From Lachnospiraceae bacterium (lineage in GTDB: Bacteria > Bacillota > Clostridia > Lachnospirales > Lachnospiraceae): 46,536 nt of DNA. The translations under genes and the position numbers were made by a program. The DNA is taken from positions 1 through 46,536 of the forward strand of contig JAFUKJ010000031.1 in assembly GCA_017467805.1 (NCBI GenBank). Direction: 5' to 3'. The notes beneath the pieces were generated by a model. It was not told where the DNA came from, made no database searches, and worked only from the letters and a program-made list of their open reading frames with translations. This document shows, one piece after another, positions 17,312-30,668 of this stretch (the first letter of the stretch is position 1; each line of letters starts with the position of its first letter).

Positions 17312-18412
17312 TTAATATATTATTTCAACATTACATATCTCATTATCCACAACATCAAATACAAGCAGATTTTCAGCAGTTCTATGGTGCGCCATATAAT
17401 AACGTCCTTCTATTTCTGTAATATAATATGGTGTTCCCTTTGCAACGCCTAGCTTATCGTAGACATCTTCATATTCTCCTGCTGCCAAAGTACTCAAATC
17501 CTTTGTCCTAATCCATGTCGCATAATCCTGATTCTCCTCGGCATCCGTCGATATTGAGATATAATAATAGTCCTCTATCTTAACTAACTGCACCATTCCT
17601 GCTATCTCGGCTGTTACAGCGTAGCTTTCCTCTACCTCAACCTTCCCCTCTGCAAGCGCATCGGCATTTACCTTGATAATCTTCTGATTATTATGACCCG
17701 ATACAAAGTAAATACTATCTCCTATTACTGAGAAGGAACGTACATAAACTCCAAACAACTCATCAATTTTGCTGATATGGTCCACCTTTAATCCTATGCC
17801 TGTCTCATCATAATTAAGATAATACATTTCACCTGTGATAGAACTCCATACCATGAACCAGTCGCGTTCCTCATCATAATAGGTAAAATGCGGCTTCATA
17901 CCGATATTCTCAAGTACTCCCGTTTCATAATATCCCTGCGCTGTCTTCGCAAAGGTTACTACTCGATTATTCTCTGTATCATCAATAATAAACATTCTAC
18001 CATCACCTGATATCGTGTGCGCATAGTGTACATTATCTGTTAGTACACTCCATTCCTGCAACGGCGCATGCAGGTTTGTATGATAGATAATCTGATTATG
18101 ATAACAATCAGCTATATAATAGGTGTCAGCAATCTTTGTCACATAGGTTGCTACATTAAGTGTGTCATATTCATTTATCTTCACTGTTATAGGACTAATA
18201 TTCTGTGATGCCAAATGCGCTATCCACTCTTCTTCTGTTATCTGTGTACTTGCCAGATGTCCCTCTTGCCCGATTCCAATCTCCCCTGCGTCCTGTATCT
18301 CTATCTGCTCCTGCTGAAGTTCTTCCTGTTTTCCACAACCCGTACATACGCACAGCATAAGCGCGATAAGTACGGTATATCTATTTACAATCATCTTATT
18401 TCTTTTTTTCAT
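17312..18412 (-). CDS. Lipoprotein with beta-propeller-like sequence, unknown function
   Basis: From the ATG at 18412 (GGAG 9 bases upstream) the 366-residue protein begins MKKRNKMIVNRYTVLIALML and continues CVCTGCGKQ. The cysteine after TG is a plausible lipidation site, though the -3 residue is an unusual cysteine. A polar E/Q-rich spacer follows. The rest is a series of short beta-rich units that read like a propeller: VATYVTKIADTYYIADCYHN, HTISGDGRMFIIDDTENNRV, YYDEERDWFMVWSS, FSVIGDSIYFVSGHNNQKII, ITEIEGRYYMAHHRTAENLL. It is probably an extracellular binding or sensing protein. A longer start at 18481 would place a polar segment before the signal peptide. Confidence 0.72.
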   Translation of the reverse strand: MKKRNKMIVNRYTVLIALMLCVCTGCGKQEELQQEQIEIQDAGEIGIGQEGHLASTQITEEEWIAHLASQNISPITVKINEYDTLNVATYVTKIADTYYIADCYHNQIIYHTNLHAPLQEWSVLTDNVHYAHTISGDGRMFIIDDTENNRVVTFAKTAQGYYETGVLENIGMKPHFTYYDEERDWFMVWSSITGEMYYLNYDETGIGLKVDHISKIDELFGVYVRSFSVIGDSIYFVSGHNNQKIIKVNADALAEGKVEVEESYAVTAEIAGMVQLVKIEDYYYISISTDAEENQDYATWIRTKDLSTLAAGEYEDVYDKLGVAKGTPYYITEIEGRYYMAHHRTAENLLVFDVVDNEICNVEIIY

Positions 18413-18455
18413 ATTCACCATCTCCCATACGATGTTAAGTCCTCTCTTATCATGA

Positions 18456-18474
18456 CATACTTTATGCAAGTATG
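18456..18474. promoter_or_regulatory. Dyad upstream of the lipoprotein gene
   Basis: CATACTT-TATGC-AAGTATG is a perfect 7-bp inverted repeat with a 5-base centre, 44 bp before the lipoprotein start codon. Its size suits a dimeric repressor, or a small hairpin in the leader. Nothing nearby identifies the binding protein. Confidence 0.45.
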
Positions 18475-18592
18475 CCATCATTTATTTTGCATATTGCTAG
18501 TTTTCAACAGTCTCACATATCAATTTTGACTTTCAGGGATTTTCATTCGGGAACGCTTTAGGCATTCTCCTTAACCTTTCTATTTCCCTATT

Positions 18593-18839
18593 GTGAATAT
18601 GTGTTTTTTTCATTTCTAACTTCACAAATTTGACTATCTTTTTGCTATATCGGGCTTCTATAATCGTTCATTTGTGAATATACAAAAAAATATCTTCTTG
18701 CATCACAAATATCAACAGTTTTATGTGAAGTACAAGCCATTTTTATTCTATATTCACAATTCGTTAAATTTTACTCTATTTTCTCATTTTCCAAATCATT
18801 TTTTGTGAAATACAAGAATATTTTTTTCGATATTCACAA
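18593..18839. repeat. Four 35-bp inverted-repeat modules (GTGAA-N25-CACAA)
   Basis: The modules lie at 18593-18627, 18674-18708, 18725-18759 and 18805-18839. Each starts GTGAA and ends CACAA, and each is exactly 35 bp although the interiors differ. The flanks extend the arms to TTGTGAATAT and ATATTCACAA in the better copies. The last two also share GTGAA(G/A)TACAAG and a TTC.ATATTCACAA end. Module starts are 81, 51 and 80 bp apart. They fill the otherwise featureless A+T-rich gap between the lipoprotein gene and the divergent nuclease-like gene, ending 57 bp upstream of the latter's -35 box. Constant arm spacing suggests bound protein rather than chance. Confidence 0.75.
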
Positions 18840-18896
18840 ACAAAATTTTTCATAGAAATCTCAAAAATATTCTCGCTCTTATTTTTTACATTTGGC

Positions 18897-18925
18897 TTGA
18901 CTATCTCTTAAAATCCTATTATCAT
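18897..18925 (+). promoter_or_regulatory. Promoter of the nuclease-fold gene
   Basis: TTGACT and TATCAT are separated by 17 bases, with the predicted start of transcription about 80 bp before the ATG at 19013. The repeat array ends just upstream. Confidence 0.65.
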
Positions 18926-19012
18926 TTTTATGTCAGATTTCAAATCTTCTATTTCTCGGTTGATTTTCCAGCCAAACTTCACTATCTATAATAAATAAAG
19001 GAGTATAACCCT

Positions 19013-19792
19013 ATGATTCACAAACAAATTACAATCAAATACGAAAAAATCATATCTGAAATCAATAAAATCAATTTGCAATTAAAAACATTTCCAAAGG
19101 AAAGGCTACTTTGTAACAATAATGGTCCTTATATCCAATGGCACACAACTGATGGACATAATATCAAATATTTATCCAAGAAAGAACGTACTTTAGCAGA
19201 GCAGCTTGCTTACAAAGAATACCTGATATGTAAATTACAGGATTTAGAAAAAGAAAGAACCGCTCTGGACTTTTATCTTAGACACCATTCCAACACCACT
19301 AGCAAGGTCGAACATCTCCTATCTGATACAAACTATCAAGAACTACTAACACCTCACTTTACGCCTCAAGACCAAAGCTTATCTGAATGGATGAACTCTT
19401 CATATGAAAAGAACCATCAATACCCTGAACAACTAATTATAAAAACCGAAAACAATACCTATGTACGTTCTAAATCAGAAGCTATGATTCATATGTTTCT
19501 GTCTGTCCATCAGATTCCATTTCGATATGAATGCGCACTCACACTTGGAAATATTACCCTATATCCTGACTTTACAATTCGTCATCCAAGCACTGGCGAA
19601 ACTTATTACTGGGAACACTTTGGATTAATGGATGAACCAAAATATTCTCAAAATGCATTCTCAAAGCAGCAGCTCTATGCTTCTCATGGTATTATTCCCA
19701 CGCTCCAGCTAATAACAACCTATGAAACAGCCGAAAATCCGCTAAATCCAGATATAATTGAAAAAACAATCATACACTACTTCAAGGCATAA
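19013..19792 (+). CDS. Predicted PD-(D/E)XK-fold nuclease-like protein
   Basis: The 259-residue protein has an N-terminal helical half with a likely coiled coil (YEKIISEINKINLQLKTF; KEYLICKLQDLEKERTAL). The C-terminal half carries RSKSEAMIHMFLSVHQIPFR, YECALTLGNITLYPDFTI and TYYWEHFGLMDEPKY. The order of a helix Glu (KSE), PDF with its Asp, then WEH, followed by a helix, matches the core of restriction-endonuclease-like domains. The usual final Lys is replaced in the ExH position, so activity is uncertain. GGAG lies 9 bases before the ATG. The gene stands alone, divergent from the lipoprotein gene, behind an unusual repeat array. Function is unknown; DNA repair or a defence role are only possibilities. 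Confidence 0.65.
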   Translation: MIHKQITIKYEKIISEINKINLQLKTFPKERLLCNNNGPYIQWHTTDGHNIKYLSKKERTLAEQLAYKEYLICKLQDLEKERTALDFYLRHHSNTTSKVEHLLSDTNYQELLTPHFTPQDQSLSEWMNSSYEKNHQYPEQLIIKTENNTYVRSKSEAMIHMFLSVHQIPFRYECALTLGNITLYPDFTIRHPSTGETYYWEHFGLMDEPKYSQNAFSKQQLYASHGIIPTLQLITTYETAENPLNPDIIEKTIIHYFKA

Positions 19793-19861
19793 ATCAGCTC
19801 TCACATATTAAGACAATATGTTTCTATACATAGCTTCTGTCATTGCAACAGACAAAAACAA

Positions 19862-19882
19862 GGCTACCCATATCGGATAGCC
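19862..19882 (-). terminator. Terminator of the secreted GH53 gene
   Basis: GGCTA and TAGCC form a stem with one mismatch and two further pairs near the loop. On the minus strand it is followed by TTGTTTTTGT. It lies between the converging nuclease-like and GH53 genes and may serve both. Confidence 0.65.
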
Positions 19883-19916
19883 CTGTTCTCATCTGTTGCG
19901 TGATTCAGATGTTATT

Positions 19917-24503
<4,587 letters not shown>

Positions 24504-24546
24504 TTAATTCCTCCCTTTTTGATACGCACGATAGATAGTCCTTCAC

Positions 24547-24575
24547 TTAATAGGATATTTGTCCTATTTGTACAA
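24547..24575 (-). promoter_or_regulatory. Probable promoter of the secreted GH53 gene
   Basis: On the minus strand TTGTAC and TATTAA are 17 bases apart, ending about 47 bp before the ATG. A short dyad TAGGA-N6-TCCTA (24551-24566) overlaps it. An alternative promoter would use TTGCGC in the operator-like site further upstream. Confidence 0.5.
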
Positions 24576-24590
24576 AAAGAATATACATTT

Positions 24591-24606
24591 GCGCAATCGG
24601 TTGTTC
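24591..24606. promoter_or_regulatory. LacI-type operator-like site upstream of secreted GH53
   Basis: GCGCAATCGGTTGTTC matches the half GCGCAA and the AANCGNTT core of the near-perfect operator at 45881-45896. It lies upstream of the predicted -35 box, so it may act through looping or with an upstream promoter. Confidence 0.5.
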
Positions 24607-24708
24607 ATGTTATCAGTTTAGCACGTGGCAGCTTTTGTGCGCAATTGACAGAAAAACGTTATTCCGATTTACATTTCATACAGATTGAACAAAAAAACGA
24701 TTTTTTTT

Positions 24709-24724
24709 GCGCAACCTGTTGCTC
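24709..24724. promoter_or_regulatory. Second GCGCAA operator-like site
   Basis: GCGCAACCTGTTGCTC has arms GCGCAA and TTGCtC around a 4-base centre, close to the operator at 45881-45896 but with a changed core. A further half-site GCGCAATT lies at 24639-24646. The rest of the 24501-24859 gap is A+T-rich. Confidence 0.4.
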
Positions 24725-24801
24725 TTATGCCCAACGCTACATTTTATGGTCCGCCTCGAACACACCATTTTCAAACTTTTCTTCCTTTTGTATTAATATT
24801 T

Positions 24802-24810
24802 TGCTATAAT
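24802..24810 (+). promoter_or_regulatory. Extended -10 promoter of the CapA-like gene
   Basis: TGCTATAAT is a perfect extended -10 element. No good -35 box is present, which is usual for this promoter type. The inferred start is near 24817, which favours the ATG at 24860 over the one at 24827. Confidence 0.65.
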
Positions 24811-24859
24811 AAAAGAGTATAATTTTATGAAAACAATAAGCTATATGAGGGGAATTTTT

Positions 24860-26020
24860 ATGAAAAAAACATTTTACTTATGGCGTATTTTATGTGTAAT
24901 GACCTTGGTATGCAGTCTTTCTCTTGGACTTGTATCTCCCATCACCGTAAAAGCTGCTGAAGATACCAGCCAAAATGACCAAATTACAGTTGATGAGGAA
25001 CCCGTTCCAACTACAAAAACCGCTTTTTCCGACAGAGTTATGCAGATTCTTCCACAGCCAGCCACTTTAAAGCTTGCTTTTGTAGGCGACATGAATCTTG
25101 CTGAAGGATGGCCTACTACCAAATTTCTTGACAGTCAGAACGGAAACATCTATGAATGTATTTCACCTGAATTAATTAAAATCATGCAGGATGCTGACAT
25201 CTTTATGCCAAATAATGAATTTACCTACAGCGAAAGAGGCTCTGCCCTAAAGGGAAAAGCATGGACCTTCCGCGCGAATCCATTACGTGTATCTGTTATG
25301 CAGGAGCTTGGTGCTGATATCACTTTACTTGCCAACAATCACACCTATGATTATGGTCCTGATTCGCTGATTGACACTTTGGATACTTTAAATAACGCCA
25401 ATATAGCATATGTTGGTGCAGGTAAAAATCTGCAAAATGCAATCCAGCCTTATTACTATGTTTATGAAGATTTGATTGTAGCCTATGTTGCAGCAAGTCA
25501 GGCTGAAAAGCACAAAATGACACCTCAGGCAACAGATACTACACCTGGTATTCTTCGCTGTTACGATATGACTCTGTTCCTCGATGTCATTAAACAGGCC
25601 TCCAAAAATGCAGATATTGTTATCGCTAACATTCACTGGGGTACTGAAGGCTCTAACTATCTGGAACAGTATCAGAGAGACCTTGCTTATCAGATGATTG
25701 ATGCAGGTGCTGATGCCATTGTCGGCTCACATGCCCATGTACTACAGGGAATGGAGTTCTATAACGGAAAGCCGATTATGTATAATCTTGGCAACTTCTG
25801 GTTCAATGCCAAGACCATGTATACAGGCATCTATGAACTGGAAATCGACACTGCTGCCAAGGAAATTAGCGGTGTTCGCTTCGTACCAGCCACTCAAACA
25901 GGCTGTCAGACCATCTATGCAGCAGATGATACAACCCGCAGAAAGATATTTGATTTCGAAGAAAAGCTTTCAATTAATATTACAATTGATAACGATGGAT
26001 ATGTATATCCGACAGAATAG
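24860..26020 (+). CDS. Secreted CapA-family protein (PGA_cap phosphoesterase-like)
   Basis: From the ATG at 24860 (GAGGGG 7 bases upstream) the protein has 386 residues. A signal peptide ends near VKAAE. The CapA domain follows, with LAFVGDMNLAEGW (metal-binding Asp), MPNNEFTYSERGSA, LLANNHTYDYGPDSL, IVIANIHWGTEG, DAIVGSHAHVLQGMEFYNGK and IMYNLGNFWFN. All usual metal-ligand blocks of this calcineurin-like fold are present. CapA proteins work in poly-gamma-glutamate capsule production in Bacillus, but stand-alone copies like this one, without capBC, have unknown roles and may act on wall polymers. It is divergent from the GH53 gene and ends at a strong terminator. Confidence 0.88.
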   Translation: MKKTFYLWRILCVMTLVCSLSLGLVSPITVKAAEDTSQNDQITVDEEPVPTTKTAFSDRVMQILPQPATLKLAFVGDMNLAEGWPTTKFLDSQNGNIYECISPELIKIMQDADIFMPNNEFTYSERGSALKGKAWTFRANPLRVSVMQELGADITLLANNHTYDYGPDSLIDTLDTLNNANIAYVGAGKNLQNAIQPYYYVYEDLIVAYVAASQAEKHKMTPQATDTTPGILRCYDMTLFLDVIKQASKNADIVIANIHWGTEGSNYLEQYQRDLAYQMIDAGADAIVGSHAHVLQGMEFYNGKPIMYNLGNFWFNAKTMYTGIYELEIDTAAKEISGVRFVPATQTGCQTIYAADDTTRRKIFDFEEKLSINITIDNDGYVYPTE

Positions 26021-26055
26021 AAACTGGGAGTGCCTTTTTAAAGCACTCCCAGTTT
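26021..26055. terminator. Strong bidirectional terminator
   Basis: AAACTGGGAGTGC and GCACTCCCAGTTT pair over 13 bp with a T/A-rich loop and flanking T-run. It separates the converging CapA-like gene and the membrane protein gene, whose stop codon abuts it. Confidence 0.92.
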
Positions 26056-27863
26056 TATAGCTCATATATAAATATTTCGATTGCCTCTCCTTCAAATACT
26101 TCCAATAAATTCATTTGCAAATCAGAAGCATTCATAATCTCAACTGCCGAAAATATATACTCACCCCCCAAGTTTCTTAATTGTTCCGTATTTATCTGCA
26201 AATTCTGAATTACAACAGCTTCATCCTTTCTAATATCATAATCCAGTCCTAATTCCGCAGAAAACAAATAGCATCTGCTTCCCCAGTTATCATAATACTG
26301 CTTAAGCACTTCACTTTTTTCAAGTTCCTGTGCAATAACCTCTCTAAATTCTTTCTTATATTCTAATGGATAGTTGGTCGAATATCCATCCACTGTATAA
26401 AATCCATTTACAGATGCAATCGCAGGAACAAAACCAATACAACCCACACGATAATCGCTTTGTTCCCGTCCAATATATGCCTCTATCTTTTCAAATAGCT
26501 CATGGTCATAGAATTCACGATAGGTTATCTGATTGGTTTCCTGATTGCTTAATCTTTGAATATTCGAGTAATATTCCACACTGTTTTGGTGATGCACAAT
26601 ATAGTTCGCCATAAACACTGTTACAATTATTACAAAAGAAGCCCTTGCAGCCTTCAAAAATCTCGCTCTAATATTCGGTGTCACAATCTGCCCCAGTTTC
26701 CGACTGAAAGCAAGGATTCCATCCAAAATAACCTCCGCAATTTTGAAAAAAACATAGGTACACACCGCCAGCTCCGTATACCATAACATAGGATATGTCC
26801 AATATATTCTATCCAACTGAAAGCTTTCCAATCCTCCCAGACAGCCTCGCAGCTCTAATCCCGTCTGACTATTATAGAATGCATGGAAAACGGCAATCAG
26901 CAATGCACTTCCCCATATTGCCGCTGCAAGCCATAACTTATTGCGCGTCTTTTTCTCAAGCTTTTTATAAAATATCAAGCCCATTATGATAACACATAAT
27001 GCAAATGCCATAATATAAGTATGCAGACTCGGAACATGGTACTGACCATATTTGAACATCTCTACAAAATTATCCATAAAGTCCTCTGCCACATACACTC
27101 TTCCCGCATCCGACCTATGTGATATATATGTTCCCAGCAGTACACTCGCCAATGTTTCCCGAAATACGATGCAGTAGATAACTGTCATCGCCATACCACT
27201 GCCTAATATTCGGACACCGCCTCTGTTCCGCTTTATCATAAGGATAATTGCGGCTACAATCATAAAGCCAACCACAAAATATCCTGCCCAGATTAGGGAT
27301 GATGATAATGCATAGAATACTAAGGCAATATAATACAATACATATCTATGCTTTTCTTTTGCCTTATCCTCACACAAATTCATACATGCCCACACAACAA
27401 GCGGTAATCCTACCGAAGATAAACCATAGCTTGGATAATACGGCAAAATACAATAGAGCAAAGCTGCCATCAAAGAAATATAACACCTTTCTCCATTGAG
27501 CAGCTTATTGCATAACAGATACATTCCAATGTAGGCAAACACCGTACCAAACAGCCCTATCAGCAAAATAGCATGATAAAAAGAAAAAAACTTAAAAAAG
27601 AAAATCAACAAAAAACATGGCGTCTGTATAGATGCCAAGGGTGCTCCTGACAGCCACTCCTCTACGATTGTTCCCGTTGATGCAAACAGATAATTACCAT
27701 TCAGCAAAAGCTGAACTACCTCATCATCCAAATAATCTGAAATTCTAAACGCTGCATCCTGCCCCAGGATAAAATAAGGCAGATAATACAACAATATCCC
27801 GATAAAACCTATTCCAAAACATATTCGGTTATATTTTTTATCGTTACTACTCTTTTCCTTCAC
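26055..27863 (-). CDS. Large polytopic membrane protein (possibly DUF6044-like)
   Basis: The 602-residue protein has about 11-12 membrane helices. An early external loop has ISDYLDDEVVQLLLNGNYLF with a cluster of acidic residues. There is an external domain in the second half (YSNIQRLSNQETNQITYREF to the end) with alternating strands and helices. This layout resembles GT-C or YfhO-like proteins that modify surface polymers, and it reminds me of the DUF6044 group, but that label is from memory and not proven. The acidic DDE after the first helix is a candidate catalytic site. It is the only gene between a terminator and the YdcF gene, with an 88-bp upstream gap. Confidence 0.6.
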   Translation of the reverse strand: MKEKSSNDKKYNRICFGIGFIGILLYYLPYFILGQDAAFRISDYLDDEVVQLLLNGNYLFASTGTIVEEWLSGAPLASIQTPCFLLIFFFKFFSFYHAILLIGLFGTVFAYIGMYLLCNKLLNGERCYISLMAALLYCILPYYPSYGLSSVGLPLVVWACMNLCEDKAKEKHRYVLYYIALVFYALSSSLIWAGYFVVGFMIVAAIILMIKRNRGGVRILGSGMAMTVIYCIVFRETLASVLLGTYISHRSDAGRVYVAEDFMDNFVEMFKYGQYHVPSLHTYIMAFALCVIIMGLIFYKKLEKKTRNKLWLAAAIWGSALLIAVFHAFYNSQTGLELRGCLGGLESFQLDRIYWTYPMLWYTELAVCTYVFFKIAEVILDGILAFSRKLGQIVTPNIRARFLKAARASFVIIVTVFMANYIVHHQNSVEYYSNIQRLSNQETNQITYREFYDHELFEKIEAYIGREQSDYRVGCIGFVPAIASVNGFYTVDGYSTNYPLEYKKEFREVIAQELEKSEVLKQYYDNWGSRCYLFSAELGLDYDIRKDEAVVIQNLQINTEQLRNLGGEYIFSAVEIMNASDLQMNLLEVFEGEAIEIFIYEL

Positions 27864-27951
27864 TTTAGACTTCCCTTCTGATAATACTCCTAAATTTATG
27901 CCGAAGCTAATTCTAACACAGAATATCCCGTAAAGCTATCATTGGCATTGC

Positions 27952-28731
27952 CTAAAATACCCACTCATACAGTATTCCATACAGCTCTCTTACATAATAG
28001 GTCGGGAACAGCCATATTGCAGTCTGCCCTGGAATTGCCGAATATTCCATATCCAAAGACTCTGCTATCCTGCCTGCACGATACACATGATAATCACTGG
28101 TTGCAATCGCAATCTCAGGCTCTAAACCATTTTCTGCTATAATCTCTTTTGCAAAAAGAAGATTCTCTCGAGTGGTAGTAGACTGCTCCTCTTTGTATAA
28201 ACGTGATGCATCTATACCCTTCTCCACCAAATAGCGGTACATACACTCCGCTTCAGATATATTTTCTCCTGTTCCCATACCGCCTGACAGCACACAATTT
28301 GCCTGCTCATTCTTGGCTAGAAATTCATATGCCGCCTCCAAACGCTCTACCATTGACAAACTCGGTCTTTCCCCATACACGCGACAGCCTAATACTACCA
28401 CAGTCACGTTCTCAGACGGCGCCTTATTGGCTGCTACAATCATCAGTCCCGATTCCACCACAACCAACACTGTAATGATACATACAGCTGCTATCGGTAC
28501 TCGATAAAGCCATCTTTTTATAGGATGTGCTTTCCACTTATGCACAAGTCTTTTTATAAATGGGAGAAATATCCCCAATAGTATCAATAAACTACTGACC
28601 GCCAGTCCTGTGGCATTACCAATGTTTAAATTCACTGACAGACTTAACGGAATCGCAAACCAGATAAAACAGAGGATGCCTGTTGCTGTCATTAGTATTC
28701 TGATGATTGATGTAATCATTTTATGCTTCAT
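27952..28731 (-). CDS. YdcF/SanA-type DUF218 membrane protein
   Basis: 259 residues. Two N-terminal membrane helices, a basic loop (RLVHKWKAHPIKRW) and a third helix lead into the DUF218 domain: VVVLGCRVYGERPSLSM, NCVLSGGMGTGENISEAECM, EEQSTTTRENLLFAKEII and IAIATSDYHVYRAG. These are the standard family motifs, with acidic and His residues lining the presumed site. In Proteobacteria relatives (SanA, ElyC) affect envelope integrity; the reaction is not established. Its ATG overlaps the TAA that ends the displaced C-terminal frame of the upstream TldD-like gene (TAATG). That indicates the two were once translationally coupled. Confidence 0.88.
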   Translation of the reverse strand: MKHKMITSIIRILMTATGILCFIWFAIPLSLSVNLNIGNATGLAVSSLLILLGIFLPFIKRLVHKWKAHPIKRWLYRVPIAAVCIITVLVVVESGLMIVAANKAPSENVTVVVLGCRVYGERPSLSMVERLEAAYEFLAKNEQANCVLSGGMGTGENISEAECMYRYLVEKGIDASRLYKEEQSTTTRENLLFAKEIIAENGLEPEIAIATSDYHVYRAGRIAESLDMEYSAIPGQTAIWLFPTYYVRELYGILYEWVF

Positions 28732-29713
28732 TATATTTCACTCTTTCTTACACGAAATAACATTTGCTTATCATTATAAATAGGGTTGTCTGCGCCCACA
28801 CCGATAAAATCCTTGCCAAACATATCAAACATATTGCTGACCATGGTAAATGACGGAAGTCATCATCATAAGGTGTATATCCATGATTCAGCCAGTCACC
28901 TCTATCGCAAATTGAAACCAGTTCACTTCCTACCTTCTTCCCTATTACCCATTCATCCTGCAAGGTCTTATCATTCAGCATATAATCAGCTTCACTCTTA
29001 TGACCAAAGCTCTCATGAGCAAACATCGCCGTAGCGAATGGAGAAAATACACAAGTATACTCCCCTGGTTCTACATTTACTGCATTATGGGCATAATCAA
29101 GATCTCGCACTCTCTTGCTTAATATCTCCTCCTCATGTCCCCAAAGCTCAGCAAACGAAAACTTACAAAAAGACTTTCCCCCACCTATGGTTACACCGTC
29201 TACTGTAATTGAGTATCCAACAGTTAACCAACAGTTCTGCTTGTCCTGTACAATCTCTGCCCCCTTACTGGAATAAAAATACGTCTTGGTATGATTGCAG
29301 GCAACAATAATATACCACTGCTGAATCTCGGATATAGAATCATCTATGCAAGCCTCCATATAATGCTCCAGCATATTCATGCACTCCGCACGGCTTATCT
29401 TTCGTACATCCGCCTCATCTTCAAATCTGATTACATTGTCCTGATGCACCTCATAGTTTTTCACAATTGGATGATTTATAATATCAGGATTCGGCGTTGC
29501 TAATGATGCCAGATTATCCAGTTCCTGCTGAATCTCTCCTAGGTTATTGGTCACACTGGTATACCATAGCTTTCCATCAAATACCCGTATCCTCGCTCCA
29601 ACATCAGTTGTCATCCTGTCGCCTTCTAATTCCCCATTTCTCATTCCAACCCCAAGACCGTAGCTTTCCTCTATCCGAATATCCGCATACAAATCCTTTG
29701 GAAACTGATACAT
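28731..29713 (-). pseudogene. TldD-like metalloprotease gene, C-terminal part deleted and frameshifted
   Basis: The intact frame runs 29713-28748 (321 residues from the ATG that follows GGGGGAG). It has TldD family features: MRNGELEGDRMTTDVGARIR, then the metal motif MFAHESFGHKSEADYM (HExxxH), then NHGYTPYDDD. After that the sequence departs into hydrophobic nonsense (RHLPWSAICLICLARIL) and stops. In the adjacent frame the DNA encodes MFDMFGKDFIGVGADNPIYN and a few more residues, and ends in TAATG overlapping the YdcF start, as a real coupled gene would. Family members are usually 450-480 residues, so roughly 110-130 codons are missing. The C-terminal zinc-ligand region is lost, so protease function is very unlikely. 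Confidence 0.75.
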
Positions 29714-29796
29714 ATGCTCTCCCCCTAACATCTCTCAATGACAATATTATACTGGATGTCAAGGGGGATTGCTATAGGGATTATGTAAACCTTTTA

Positions 29797-30591
29797 TTAC
29801 TCCCCATCAGGTATCTGTCTTCCCGTCACATCCAGATGATACCCATCCTTATAAATCAACTCAGACAATGGCACAAAGGTATAGCCCTGCTCCTTTAGGT
29901 TGGTAATCATGGTATCGAGAGCCTGCGCGGTGTAAGTCGCTCCATTGTGGCATAAAATTATACTTCCATTTCCTAAAGCCTTATGCTGACATACAGTGCT
30001 GATAATGGAATCTACGCCATAGTCCTTCCAGTCCAAGCTGTCAACATCCCACTGAATCGGATAATATCCGCACTCTCTCACCACATTAATTACATCATTG
30101 TCGTAGTCTCCATATGGCGGACGAAATAGAAACATTTCATAACCCGTAATTTCCTTTACCTTCTCGTGTACCTTCATAATCTCATCGCGAATCTCTGACT
30201 TAGATAACTGACTCATATTCTTATGATTTTCGCTATGGTTTCCTAAATCATGCCCATAGCTTAATATCGTTTTCACATCCTCAGGAAAGTTCTCCACCCA
30301 TTCGCCCGTCATGAAGAAGGTAACCTTTACCCCGTGCTTCTCTAAGATGTCCATGATTTCCATCGTGTCCTCGTTTCCCCAAGCCGCATCAAAGGTCAAC
30401 GCTATCTTCTTCTCATCCGTCTGTACGCAATATATCGGCAGCTCCCGATTTCCCACAGTCTGGCTTACTGCCACTACTTTATTTGCTCCTATCAGACCTG
30501 CAAGCACCACAACTGCAATAAGCAATGCTGCCACCTTCCAGTGATTCTCCTTTTGCGCAAAGTACCTGAACGTATCACATATATATTTCAT
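29797..30591 (-). CDS. Membrane-anchored polysaccharide deacetylase (CE4, PdaB-like)
   Basis: 264 residues from the ATG at 30591 (GGGAG 6 bases upstream). One N-terminal membrane helix (WKVAALLIAVVVLAGLIGAN) places the NodB domain outside. Motif 1 is ALTFDAAWGNEDT (the variant with DAA instead of DDG), motif 2 is GNHSENHKNMSQLS with the two zinc histidines, motif 3 is FRPPYGDYD, motif 4 is QWDVDSLDW and motif 5 is IILCHN. The DAAWG variant is typical of Firmicute sporulation-linked PdaB-like proteins, which probably act on peptidoglycan or another wall glycan. It stands alone between the broken TldD-like gene and the 30669 gene. Confidence 0.9.
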   Translation of the reverse strand: MKYICDTFRYFAQKENHWKVAALLIAVVVLAGLIGANKVVAVSQTVGNRELPIYCVQTDEKKIALTFDAAWGNEDTMEIMDILEKHGVKVTFFMTGEWVENFPEDVKTILSYGHDLGNHSENHKNMSQLSKSEIRDEIMKVHEKVKEITGYEMFLFRPPYGDYDNDVINVVRECGYYPIQWDVDSLDWKDYGVDSIISTVCQHKALGNGSIILCHNGATYTAQALDTMITNLKEQGYTFVPLSELIYKDGYHLDVTGRQIPDGE

Positions 30592-30640
30592 ACATAACTC
30601 CCACATATTCCTTTATGAAAATATATGAAATGAAACGAAA

Positions 30641-30667
30641 AAAATGCATGCTTCCCGCACGCATTTT
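30641..30667 (-). terminator. Terminator after the 30669-32307 gene pair
   Basis: AAAATGC and GCATTTT form the stem, extended by three inner pairs after one mismatch, with a 5-base loop. On the minus strand it is followed by a T-run. It directly abuts the stop codon of the upstream gene. Confidence 0.65.
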
Positions 30668-30668
30668 T

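Noticed and set aside
18593-18839. CRISPR array
   Set aside because: Modules are inverted repeats with differing interiors and irregular steps of 51-81 bp, not identical direct repeats with unique spacers, and no cas genes are present.
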